From the NCBI GenBank assembly GCA_026786045.1, contig JAJAYV010000380.1, forward strand, positions 1 through 5,114: a DNA stretch of 5,114 nucleotides, in the 5' to 3' direction. The notes beneath the pieces are model-generated. The model was not told where the DNA came from. It did no database searches and was given only the letters and a program-made list of their open reading frames with translations. This document shows positions 1 through 5,114 of the stretch, piece by piece; the stretch's first letter is position 1, and each line of letters opens with the position of its first letter. The translations under genes were made by a program, and so were the position numbers. This stretch comes from Frankiaceae bacterium. GTDB taxonomy: Bacteria > Actinomycetota > Actinomycetes > Mycobacteriales > SCTD01.

Positions 1-451
1 CGGGCGGCCGGCCGGCGAGGTCGCCGAGCGCGGTGACGCTGACGACCACCCGGTCGCAGGCGACGGTGTCGCCGCCGACGACGACCGCGCCGACCAGCGC
101 GGCCTCGTCGCGCAGCCCGTCGGCCAGGCCGGTTGCCCAGGCCACGGGGAGATCCCCCGGCGCAGCCAGCCCGACGAGCAGCGCGGTGGCGGTCGCGCCC
201 ATCGCTGCGACGTCGGCCAGGTTGGCCGCGGCGGCCTTGCGGCCCACGTCGTAGGCCGCGGACCAGTCGCGCCGGAAGTGAACGCCCTCGACCAGGACGT
301 CGGTCGTCGCGACCACGCGGCCGTCCGGCGCGGTGACGACCGCGGCGTCGTCGCCTGGCCCGAGCAGGACGGCGGCCGACGTCCCCAGCCGGGCGACCAC
401 GTGGTCGATGAGGCCGAACTCGCCGAGCTCTCGTGCTGTAGCGTCCGGCAC
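1..451 (-). CDS. thiL: Thiamine-monophosphate kinase ThiL, N-terminal part (runs off the left edge)
   Basis: ThiL phosphorylates thiamine monophosphate with ATP to give thiamine diphosphate, the active cofactor, in the cytoplasm. The visible 150 residues carry the family's N-terminal signatures in order: GPGDDAAV (31-38), TTDVLVEGVHF (49-59), GRKAAAANLADVAAMGA (70-86) and GGDT (126-129). The acidic residues in these motifs (D34, D35, D51, D80, D128) match the Mg-ATP and substrate-binding positions of the ThiL/PurM-like fold. The family is usually about 310-330 residues, so roughly half is present; the C-terminal half lies outside the window. The start chosen is GTG at 451, preceded by GGGAGG (465-460) with an 8-nt spacer. 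The gene diverges from the RAM-domain gene across 29 bp, so its promoter probably lies inside that neighbour. Nothing looks damaged. The identification is firm; the start codon is likely. Confidence 0.95.
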   Translation of the reverse strand, partial: MPDATARELGEFGLIDHVVARLGTSAAVLLGPGDDAAVVTAPDGRVVATTDVLVEGVHFRRDWSAAYDVGRKAAAANLADVAAMGATATALLVGLAAPGDLPVAWATGLADGLRDEAALVGAVVVGGDTVACDRVVVSVTALGDLAGRPP

Positions 452-480
452 TCCGCCAGCCTCCCAGAAGGGTTGTCCCC
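452..480. promoter_or_regulatory. 29-bp divergent spacer with back-to-back ribosome binding sites
   Basis: This gap separates the starts of thiL (leftward, GTG at 451) and the RAM-domain gene (rightward, GTG at 481). It holds GGGAGG for thiL on the minus strand (465-460) and AGAAGGG for the rightward gene (466-472), each 8 nt from its start codon. The two sites touch each other. No promoter fits in the gap, so at least one promoter must lie inside the opposite gene, and the 5' ends of the two transcripts should be complementary. The ribosome sites are read directly; the overlap of transcripts is inferred. Confidence 0.7.
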
Positions 481-717
481 GTGCCGGTCCAGGCCTACAT
501 CCTCATCCAGACCGAGGTCGGCAAGGCCGCGGCCGTCGCCGACGCCATCAGCGCGCTCGACGGCGTGGCGCAGGCCGAGGACGTCACCGGCCCGTACGAC
601 GTGATCGTGCGCGCCGAGGCCAACTCCGTCGACGAGCTCGGCAAGCTCGTCGTCGCCCGCATCCAGGGCGTCGACGGCATCACGCGCACGCTGACCTGCC
701 CCGTCGTCCACCTCTGA
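481..717 (+). CDS. Stand-alone RAM-domain protein (Lrp/AsnC ligand-binding domain, no HTH)
   Basis: A 78-residue protein that is only the effector-binding RAM domain of Lrp/AsnC regulators, with no helix-turn-helix. The order fits the alpha/beta RAM fold: a first strand (AYILIQTEVGK, 5-15), a helix (about 16-27), then DVTGPYDVIVRAEA (34-47), a helix with SVDELGKLVVARIQ (49-62), and a last strand GITRTLTCPVV (66-76). Such domains assemble into dimers and higher rings and bind amino acids. A lone RAM protein cannot bind DNA itself; it could modulate a full-length Lrp protein or sense a metabolite, but neither is shown here. The start is GTG at 481 with AGAAGGG 8 nt upstream. Its stop overlaps the likely CTG start of the DUF3515 lipoprotein, so the two are probably co-transcribed. 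The family assignment is firm and the function is unknown. Confidence 0.9.
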   Translation: MPVQAYILIQTEVGKAAAVADAISALDGVAQAEDVTGPYDVIVRAEANSVDELGKLVVARIQGVDGITRTLTCPVVHL

Positions 718-1196
718 GGCCGCTGCTGCTGGGTGTGCTGCTGCTCGCCCTCCCCGCCTGCTCGTCCGACCCGGAGCCCGCGCCGCGGGCGGTGGGTCCG
801 GTCGACGTACCCGCGGCGGCTGTCGACGACGCGGCCCGCACGGCCTGCGCCGAGCTGGTCGGCGGCCTGCCCGACGAGGTCGACCCGGGCGTGGAGCGAC
901 GGCCGGTTTCCGGCGACGCCGAGCTGACCGCGGCCTGGGGCGACCCGGTCGTCACGCTGGAGTGCGGGGTGCCGCTGCCCGACCGGCCCGAGGAGCCGGT
1001 GTCGGTGAACGGCCTGGTGTGGTCAGTTCGAGACATCGGCGCCGGCTTCCGCTGGACCACGACCGACCGGGCTGTCAACGTCGCCGTCGAGGTCCCCGAC
1101 GCCTACCCCAACGGCGCGGAGCTGATCAACCCGCTCGTCGCACCGGTCACCGCCGCGCTGCCGGCCGTCACGCCGACGGCGACCCCTTCGCCGTAG
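714..1196 (+). CDS. DUF3515 family lipoprotein, probable CTG start
   Basis: A 160-residue predicted lipoprotein of the actinobacterial DUF3515 family, whose role is unknown. Starting at CTG 714 gives MRPLLLGVLLLALPAC: a basic n-region, a leucine core and the lipobox LPAC with lipidated Cys16. The mature part shows family hallmarks: C45 in TACAEL, LPDEVD (52-57), RR (62-63), TAAWGDP (72-78), LECGVPLP (82-89), VNGLVW (98-103) and the TTTDR segment (115-119). C45 and C84 may form a disulfide outside the membrane. The tail is rich in Thr and Pro. The only standard start nearby, GTG 735, leaves just eight residues before the Cys with no basic residue, too short for export. No ATG, GTG or TTG lies close upstream in this frame. 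CTG 714 overlaps the preceding TGA stop (CTGA), which suggests translational coupling. Automated annotation would probably choose 735. The family call is strong; the exact start is moderate. Confidence 0.85.
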   Translation: MRPLLLGVLLLALPACSSDPEPAPRAVGPVDVPAAAVDDAARTACAELVGGLPDEVDPGVERRPVSGDAELTAAWGDPVVTLECGVPLPDRPEEPVSVNGLVWSVRDIGAGFRWTTTDRAVNVAVEVPDAYPNGAELINPLVAPVTAALPAVTPTATPSP

Positions 1197-1240
1197 CGTC
1201 CGCTGCCCCGCGCGCAGACGTCGTCCGGTGCAGCGGACGC
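1196..1240. terminator. Bidirectional hairpin terminator between convergent genes
   Basis: A perfect 11-bp inverted repeat, GCGTCCGCTGC at 1196-1206 and GCAGCGGACGC at 1230-1240, encloses a 23-nt GC-rich loop. The left arm begins at the last base of the DUF3515 stop codon, and the right arm ends 14 bp beyond the ddl stop codon. No T-tract follows on either strand, so this would be a U-less hairpin of the kind often proposed in high-GC actinobacteria. Being symmetric and shared, it could end both converging transcripts. The pairing is read directly; the terminator role is inferred from position. Confidence 0.7.
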
Positions 1241-1254
1241 AAGCGCAGCTGGGG

Positions 1255-2352
1255 TCAGCGCAGGCCGGTGCCGCGGCGCAGCGCGGCCTGCACGAGCCGG
1301 TCGACCAGCTCGGGGTAGTCCACGCCCGAGGCCGCCCACATCCGCGGGAACATCGACGTCGGCGTGAAGCCGGGCATCGTGTTGACCTCGTTGACGGTCA
1401 GCTCGCCGTCCGGCCCGACGAAGAAGTCGACCCGGGCCAGCCCCTCGCAGTCCAGCGCGTCGTAGGCGGTGCGGGCGACGGCCTGCAGCCGCTCGGTGAC
1501 CTCCTGCGGCAGGTCGGCCGGGACGTCGAGCTCGGTCGCGGCGTCGAGGTACTTCGCCTCGAAGTCGTAGAAGTCGTGGTCGCCGACCACGCGCACCTCG
1601 GCCGGGACGCTGGCCTGCGGGCGCCCGTCGGCGTCCTCAAGGATGCCGCACTCCACCTCCCGGCCGACCACCATCGCCTCGACGAGGACCTTCGGGTCGC
1701 AGCGCAGCGCCTCCTCGAGGGCGGCCGGCAGGTCGGCGAGGTCGCGGACCTTGCTGATGCCGATGCTCGAGCCGCCGCGGGCGGGCTTGACGAAGACCGG
1801 CAGCCCCAGCGCGCGCACGTCGTCGACGACGCCGTCCCGGTCGGCCGCCCAGCGCGCCGCGCGCACGGTCACGGCCGGGGTCACCGCGATCCCCGCCGCG
1901 GCCAGCAGCACCCGCGCCACGCTCTTGTCCATGGCTGCCGCGCTGGCCAGCACCCCACTCCCGACGTACGGCACGCCGGCCAGCTCGAACAGCCCCTGCA
2001 GGGTGCCGTCCTCGCCGTACGGGCCGTGCAGGACGGGGAAGACGACGTCGACCTGGCCGAGCAGCGCGGGACCGTCCTCGAGCGGGAAGAGCCCGCCGGC
2101 GGTCGGGTCGCCCGGCAGCGCCACAGCCTGACCGTCCTTGACCGAGGGCAGCTCGCGGCCGGACAGCGCAAGCAGCGCCGGGTCGTCCGGCGCCAGCACC
2201 CAGCGGCCCTCGGCGGTGATGCCTACCGCGACGACGTCGTACCGGTCGCGGTCGACGGCGGCCAGGATGCTGCCGGCGCTCACGCACGAGATGGCGTGCT
2301 CGGTGCTGCGGCCTCCGAACAGGACGGCCAGGCGGGTGCGCTTCGGGCTCAC
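1255..2352 (-). CDS. ddl: D-alanine--D-alanine ligase
   Basis: A 365-residue ATP-grasp ligase that joins two D-alanines to make the terminal dipeptide of peptidoglycan precursors in the cytoplasm. The N-terminal domain opens with LAVLFGGRSTEHAIS (8-22), where E18 matches the catalytic Glu of DdlB. HGPYGEDGTLQG (109-120) follows, then VFVKPARGGSSIGISKV (186-202) for ATP and substrate contacts. The omega-loop segment YDFEAKY (262-268) keeps K267 and Y268. The DdlB tyrosine equivalent to Y268 favours D-Ala-D-Ala, whereas Phe there is linked with D-Ala-D-lactate ligases. Mg-binding residues appear as D309 (RVDFF), E322 and N324 (NEVNTMPGFT). The length is normal. The start is GTG at 2352, with a weak AGGG (2364-2361) 8 nt upstream. 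It sits 14 bp after the dehydrogenase gene, so it is probably the last gene of that operon, followed by the shared hairpin. The assignment is firm. Confidence 0.97.
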   Translation of the reverse strand: MSPKRTRLAVLFGGRSTEHAISCVSAGSILAAVDRDRYDVVAVGITAEGRWVLAPDDPALLALSGRELPSVKDGQAVALPGDPTAGGLFPLEDGPALLGQVDVVFPVLHGPYGEDGTLQGLFELAGVPYVGSGVLASAAAMDKSVARVLLAAAGIAVTPAVTVRAARWAADRDGVVDDVRALGLPVFVKPARGGSSIGISKVRDLADLPAALEEALRCDPKVLVEAMVVGREVECGILEDADGRPQASVPAEVRVVGDHDFYDFEAKYLDAATELDVPADLPQEVTERLQAVARTAYDALDCEGLARVDFFVGPDGELTVNEVNTMPGFTPTSMFPRMWAASGVDYPELVDRLVQAALRRGTGLR

Positions 2353-2366
2353 CGGGGTGACCCTAG

Positions 2367-3143
2367 TCAGGACAGCGAGACCTGCTGCTCCAACGCGCCG
2401 TCCATGACCACCGTCGTGCCCGAGACGTACGCCGCGGCCGGCGAGACGAGGAAGGCGACCAGCGCGGCGACCTCGGCCGGGGTGCCCAGCCGGCCGGCCG
2501 GGATGCCGGCCTCCTGCTCGCGCACCTCGCCCTCGCTGCGGTCGCCCTGGATCGGCGTCTCGATGGCACCCGGCGCCACGGCCAGGCAGCGGATCCCGCG
2601 GTCGGCGAGCTCTCGGGCGATGACCTGGGTGAGCATCCCGAGCCCGGCCTTGGCGGCGCAGTAGGCCGCGTAGCCCGGCCGGGGCTGGTGCTCGTGGACG
2701 CTGGTCACGTTGAGCACCACCCCGCCGCCTCGGGGCGCCATCAGCCGACAGGCCTCCAGCGCCATGAGGAACGCCCCGTCGAGGTCGACCGACAGCTGGG
2801 CGCGCCAGGTCTCAAGAGACATCTCGAGGAAGGGCGTCTCCTTCTGCAGGCCGGCGTTGTTGACCAGCACGTGCAGCCCGCCGAGCTGCTCGTCGACCTC
2901 GCGGACCATGCGCGCGGCGTCGGCTGCGTCCGAGACGTCCCCGACGAGGGGGACAGCCCGCCCGCCGCCGTCGACGATCCGCGCCACGGTTCCGGCGACC
3001 TCGTCCTCCGTCAGCCCGTTCACGCCGACGGCGGCGCCGTCGCGGGCCAGCCGCGCGGCGACCTCAGCCCCGATGCCGCTCCCGGCGCCGGTCACCAGCG
3101 CGACCTGCCCGGCCAGGGGTCCGGTCACCAGCGGTCCGGTCAC
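2367..3143 (-). CDS. Short-chain dehydrogenase/reductase, glucose 1-dehydrogenase-like
   Basis: A 258-residue classical SDR oxidoreductase, cytoplasmic and probably tetrameric. It has the nucleotide-binding TGAGSGIG (18-25), a GDVSD segment (68-72), NNAG (95-98), catalytic Ser148, Tyr161 and Lys165 (YCAAK), and PGAIETPI (191-198). The segments EMSLETW and SVHE around Ser148 and the PGAI-TPI motif resemble Bacillus-type glucose 1-dehydrogenase, which oxidises beta-D-glucose to gluconolactone with NAD(P). The end of the second strand (VGVNGLTEDE) has neither the usual Asp for NAD nor a clear Arg for NADP, so the cofactor is open. The tetrad Asn is replaced by Asp120 (VDLDGAF). GTG at 3143 overlaps the GH15 stop as GTGA and has AGGAGG upstream. 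A second GTG lies 15 bp in, created by a duplicated segment. An in-frame extension to 3221 is rejected as overlap with GH15. The SDR family is certain; the glucose substrate is an inference. Confidence 0.9.
   Translation of the reverse strand: MTGPLVTGPLAGQVALVTGAGSGIGAEVAARLARDGAAVGVNGLTEDEVAGTVARIVDGGGRAVPLVGDVSDAADAARMVREVDEQLGGLHVLVNNAGLQKETPFLEMSLETWRAQLSVDLDGAFLMALEACRLMAPRGGGVVLNVTSVHEHQPRPGYAAYCAAKAGLGMLTQVIARELADRGIRCLAVAPGAIETPIQGDRSEGEVREQEAGIPAGRLGTPAEVAALVAFLVSPAAAYVSGTTVVMDGALEQQVSLS
3114..3143 (-). repeat. 15-bp tandem duplication at the SDR start codon
   Basis: GTGACCGGACCGCTG (3143-3129) is followed directly by GTGACCGGACCCCTG (3128-3114), identical at 14 of 15 bases. The protein therefore begins VTGPLVTGPL and the gene has two in-frame GTG codons, each followed by A. 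The 11-mer CTGGTGACCGG recurs a third time at the nucleotide-binding loop, so local sequence similarity may have allowed slippage. The repeat is read directly; its origin is inferred. Confidence 0.85.
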
Positions 3144-4957
3144 GTGTCCTCCTCGGATCGGGTGGTCCGTGCCCGCAGCCAGCGACCGCCACGCCAGGCA
3201 CCCAGCACGAGCACGCCCCACCGGTCACGCATCCGGGCGGCGTCCAGGACGTAGAGCGCGCGGGCCGCCTCCATGTGCGACCAGACCAGCGGGGCGTTGC
3301 CGAGCCCGACCCGGCTCTCGGGGTCCATCTCCTCCGGCATGAGCGCCGGCACCGCCCGGTCGAGCGCGCGGGCCCGCTCCTCGGCCTCGCGCACCCGACC
3401 GCAGGCGGCCAGCGCCGAGACCACCCACCAGCTGGCCGGGAGGAACGCGCCCTCCCGGCCGGAGAAGCCGTCGTCGCCGCCGGGCTCGTAGCGGTAGAGG
3501 AAGGGCGCGCAGTCGAGCTCACGCACGGTCGCGTCGACCAGCGCCGATGCGCGGGGGTCGTCGCGGCCGAACATGCGGAACACCACGGCCATCAGCGCGC
3601 TGGCATCAGCACTGCGCCGCCCGTCGCCGTAGGCCTGGGGCAGCCCGCCGTCCTCGAGCAGCGCCCCGACCACCCGTGCCTTGGCCGCGTCCCGCGCCCG
3701 GACCCACGCCCGCCGGCGCGTCCACGGCCGCCAGCCGCGGGCGATCCACACCGCCCGGTCGAGGGCCAGCCAGATGCCGATGTCGGCGCTGACGAGGTCG
3801 CGCGGCTCGCGCAGCTCCCAGATGCCGGAGGTGTGGCGGTCCAGCCCGTCGGCCGACAGCTGGTCGGCGACGGCGCGGCCCAGGTCCCACACCTCGACGC
3901 GCAGCCGGCCGCCGGTCTGCACGTGCACCGAGACCGCCTCGACGAGCAGGCCGAGGGCGTCGTACTGCAGCTGGTCACGCGCGTCGTTGCCCACCCGCAC
4001 CGGCAGCGATCCGGCCCAGCCCGCCACGCTCGGCACCTCGCGCTCGGCGGGGACCTGCTCGCCGCGCACGTCGGTCATCGGGCCGCTCGGCAGCCGCCGC
4101 TGCTTGGTCTGGTCCAGCACGAAGCTGAGGTAGTCCTCGGCGATGTCGCGCCGCCCGAGCAGCGCCGCCACCGAGACGGCCAGCGAGGAGTCGCGCAGCC
4201 ACGTGTAGCGGTAGTCGAACTGCCGATCGTGGCCGGGCGCCTCCGGCAGTGACGTGGTCGGTGCGGCGACGACGGCCCCGGTCGACGCGTTCGTGCACAG
4301 CCGCAGCACCCGCAGCGCGTCGGCGGCCCGCTGTGGAGACGTCCGGGGCAGCCGGGCGCGGGCGACGAGCTCGTCGTCCTCGCGCTGCGCCTCGTCGACC
4401 TGCTCCAGCAGCCGGGCCACGTCGACGTCGCGCTCGGGGTCGAAGGTGACGACGACAGCGGCCCACTCGCCGCGCGGTGCGCTCACTCGGGTGCGGACGA
4501 CCCGGCCGTCCTGGCGGGAGGTGCCGCCCAGCAGCCGCACCTCGTGCTCGCCGACCTGCGCCGTGCCGCCCTCCCATACCGCCCACGGCTGGTCGAAGCC
4601 GCCGAGCGACAGCTCGTGCTCCAGGTCGAGGTCCTGGTCGAGGCCGCGGACGAGTCGCACCAGCGAGGAGCCGCGGTCGTCGTCGCAGTGCAGCGCGTCG
4701 CGGCACTCGACCCGTCCGCGCGCAGACTGCAGCACCGACGTGAGCACCGGCCCGGCGGCCCGGCCGGCCGAGGCGGACAGCCGCACGCCGGTCCAGCGGG
4801 CGGTCGCGCCCTGCTCGTCGAGCAGCGACCAGAGCACCGGCGGTGAGTCCATCGCCGGCGCGCACCACCAGTCGACCTCTCCGGCCGGGCGCAAGAGCGC
4901 CGTCGTGCTGCCGTCACCGAGCAGCCGGTGCGCGGCGATGGGGGGTGCCCAGGTCAT
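3140..4957 (-). CDS. Glycoside hydrolase family 15 protein (glucoamylase/trehalase-like)
   Basis: A 605-residue inverting alpha-glycosidase of family GH15, probably cytoplasmic because no signal peptide is visible. Family members release beta-glucose from starch-type glucans, dextrans or trehalose; the substrate here is not determined. The N-terminal beta-sandwich domain (about 5-200) begins PPIAAHRLLGDG and has GEVDWWCAPAMDSP (26-39). The (alpha/alpha)6 barrel (about 210-575) has STGAVVAAPTTSLPE (225-239), FDYRYTWLRDSS (247-258), PVRVGNDARDQLQYDA (319-334), SGIWELRE (377-384) with the likely general acid E381, and MPEEMDP (540-546) with the likely general base E542. GNAPLVWSHMEAARAL (553-568) is closer to glucoamylases than to the GNFPQAFSH form of mycobacterial trehalases. 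The start is ATG 4957, overlapping the preceding stop as ATGA, with no clear Shine-Dalgarno and likely coupled translation. Its stop overlaps the SDR start as GTGA. The family is certain. Confidence 0.95.
   Translation of the reverse strand: MTWAPPIAAHRLLGDGSTTALLRPAGEVDWWCAPAMDSPPVLWSLLDEQGATARWTGVRLSASAGRAAGPVLTSVLQSARGRVECRDALHCDDDRGSSLVRLVRGLDQDLDLEHELSLGGFDQPWAVWEGGTAQVGEHEVRLLGGTSRQDGRVVRTRVSAPRGEWAAVVVTFDPERDVDVARLLEQVDEAQREDDELVARARLPRTSPQRAADALRVLRLCTNASTGAVVAAPTTSLPEAPGHDRQFDYRYTWLRDSSLAVSVAALLGRRDIAEDYLSFVLDQTKQRRLPSGPMTDVRGEQVPAEREVPSVAGWAGSLPVRVGNDARDQLQYDALGLLVEAVSVHVQTGGRLRVEVWDLGRAVADQLSADGLDRHTSGIWELREPRDLVSADIGIWLALDRAVWIARGWRPWTRRRAWVRARDAAKARVVGALLEDGGLPQAYGDGRRSADASALMAVVFRMFGRDDPRASALVDATVRELDCAPFLYRYEPGGDDGFSGREGAFLPASWWVVSALAACGRVREAEERARALDRAVPALMPEEMDPESRVGLGNAPLVWSHMEAARALYVLDAARMRDRWGVLVLGAWRGGRWLRARTTRSEEDT
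3148..3153 (-). promoter_or_regulatory. Shine-Dalgarno site that selects the SDR start
   Basis: AGGAGG lies inside the last codons of the GH15 gene (encoding SEEDT) and ends 4 nt before GTG 3143. The spacing is short but workable. The second GTG at 3128 would be 19 nt away, which is too far, so this site favours the first start and the GTGA overlap with the GH15 stop. Confidence 0.7.
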
Positions 4958-5114
4958 GCTCGCCCGGCCCGCTCGGCCAGCTCTCGCAGCGGCGGCTCGT
5001 ACGCCTCGCCGAAGGTGGGGAAGGCGTGCACGACATCGGCGAGCACCGCCAGCGGCACCTCGGCGCGGATCGCCAGGGTGGCCTCCGACAGCCACTCGTC
5101 GGCCCGCGGTCCGA
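4954..5114 (-). CDS. FAD/NAD(P)-dependent oxidoreductase, C-terminal end (partial)
   Basis: The last 52 residues of a protein that enters from the right edge. The segment reads GPRADEWLSEATLAIRAEV, then PLAVLADVVHAFPTF, then GEAYEPPLRELAERAGRA before TGA. This matches the end of the dimerisation domain of pyridine nucleotide-disulfide oxidoreductases (lipoamide dehydrogenase or mercuric reductase type): a GP-A-EW segment, an AIR segment, and the conserved H-x-F-P-T-F where the His-containing loop contributes to the partner's active site. Here H is followed by AFPTF rather than the lipoamide-dehydrogenase HPHPT form, so this is more likely one of the uncharacterised relatives than a true dihydrolipoamide dehydrogenase. 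The redox cysteines and FAD-binding N-terminus lie outside the window, so the substrate cannot be judged. Its stop TGA overlaps the GH15 start by 4 bp, which makes it the upstream member of the operon. Confidence 0.8.
   Translation of the reverse strand, partial: GPRADEWLSEATLAIRAEVPLAVLADVVHAFPTFGEAYEPPLRELAERAGRA

Noticed and set aside
439..444. TAGCGT as a -10 element for the RAM gene
   Set aside because: It fits the loose TAnnnT pattern, but no -35 match lies at the right distance (about 416-421), so the match is not better than chance.
333..713. Upstream extension of the DUF3515 frame to 333
   Set aside because: The added part crosses thiL and the RAM gene and is Arg-rich shadow sequence, and it would bury the lipoprotein signal inside the protein.
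723..746. Run of CTG triplets as a microsatellite or regulatory repeat
   Set aside because: It encodes the leucine core of the signal peptide, where CTG is the preferred codon at this GC content.
1228..2664. Long rightward open frame of 478 codons opposite ddl and the SDR
   Set aside because: It spans two genes with clear motifs on the other strand and shows low-complexity Arg/Ala/Gly/Val composition without domains. Long antisense frames are expected at this GC content.
3144..3221. Upstream extension of the SDR by 26 residues to 3221
   Set aside because: It would overlap the end of the GH15 gene, while AGGAGG followed by GTG 3143 gives a normal SDR N-terminus.
3275..4252. Rightward open frame of 325 codons opposite the GH15 gene
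   Set aside because: It is antisense to conserved GH15 barrel motifs, has a composition typical of shadow frames and no recognisable domain.
4958..5095. Upstream extension of the GH15 protein by 46 residues to 5095
   Set aside because: The added residues are Arg/Ala-rich and overlap the conserved C-terminus of the oxidoreductase. ATG 4957 sits at the expected position before PPIAAHRLLGDG and forms an ATGA overlap.

Overview
The window is very GC-rich (I estimate above 70% by eye) with strong third-position G/C, GTG starts and tightly packed overlapping genes. This indicates an actinobacterium. The thiL, stand-alone RAM (Lrp/AsnC-type) protein, DUF3515 lipoprotein and ddl neighbourhood is a known actinobacterial arrangement. 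A family such as Geodermatophilaceae would fit, but that placement is a guess.

Left part (1-1196). The N-terminal 150 residues of thiamine-monophosphate kinase (thiL) run leftward off the window edge. Diverging from it, only 29 bp away, is a rightward pair: a 78-residue stand-alone RAM-domain protein and a DUF3515 lipoprotein. The lipoprotein most plausibly starts at an unusual CTG codon that overlaps the stop of the RAM gene.

Middle (1196-1254). A short convergent gap holds a perfect 11-bp inverted repeat, probably a terminator shared by the DUF3515 gene and ddl.

Right part (1255-5114). One leftward gene string, probably a single operon entering from beyond the right edge. In transcription order it contains the C-terminal tail of an FAD/NAD-dependent pyridine-nucleotide-disulfide-type oxidoreductase, a cytoplasmic GH15 glucoamylase/trehalase-like hydrolase, a short-chain dehydrogenase resembling glucose 1-dehydrogenase, and D-alanine--D-alanine ligase (ddl). 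The first three are joined by 4-bp ATGA and GTGA overlaps, and ddl follows after 14 bp.

Working together. GH15 enzymes invert the anomeric carbon and release beta-glucose, the anomer that glucose 1-dehydrogenases oxidise. The middle of the operon could therefore be a small cytoplasmic module that frees glucose from trehalose or an alpha-glucan and oxidises it, with the flavoprotein possibly linked through NAD(P)H. This is inference from family knowledge and gene order. Ddl makes the D-Ala-D-Ala dipeptide of peptidoglycan and appears to ride on the same transcript. No RNA genes, insertion sequences, CRISPR arrays or phage genes were seen. The most unusual details are the likely CTG start, a 15-bp duplication at the start of the dehydrogenase gene, an Asn-to-Asp change in its catalytic tetrad, and the mixed motif signature of the GH15 enzyme.
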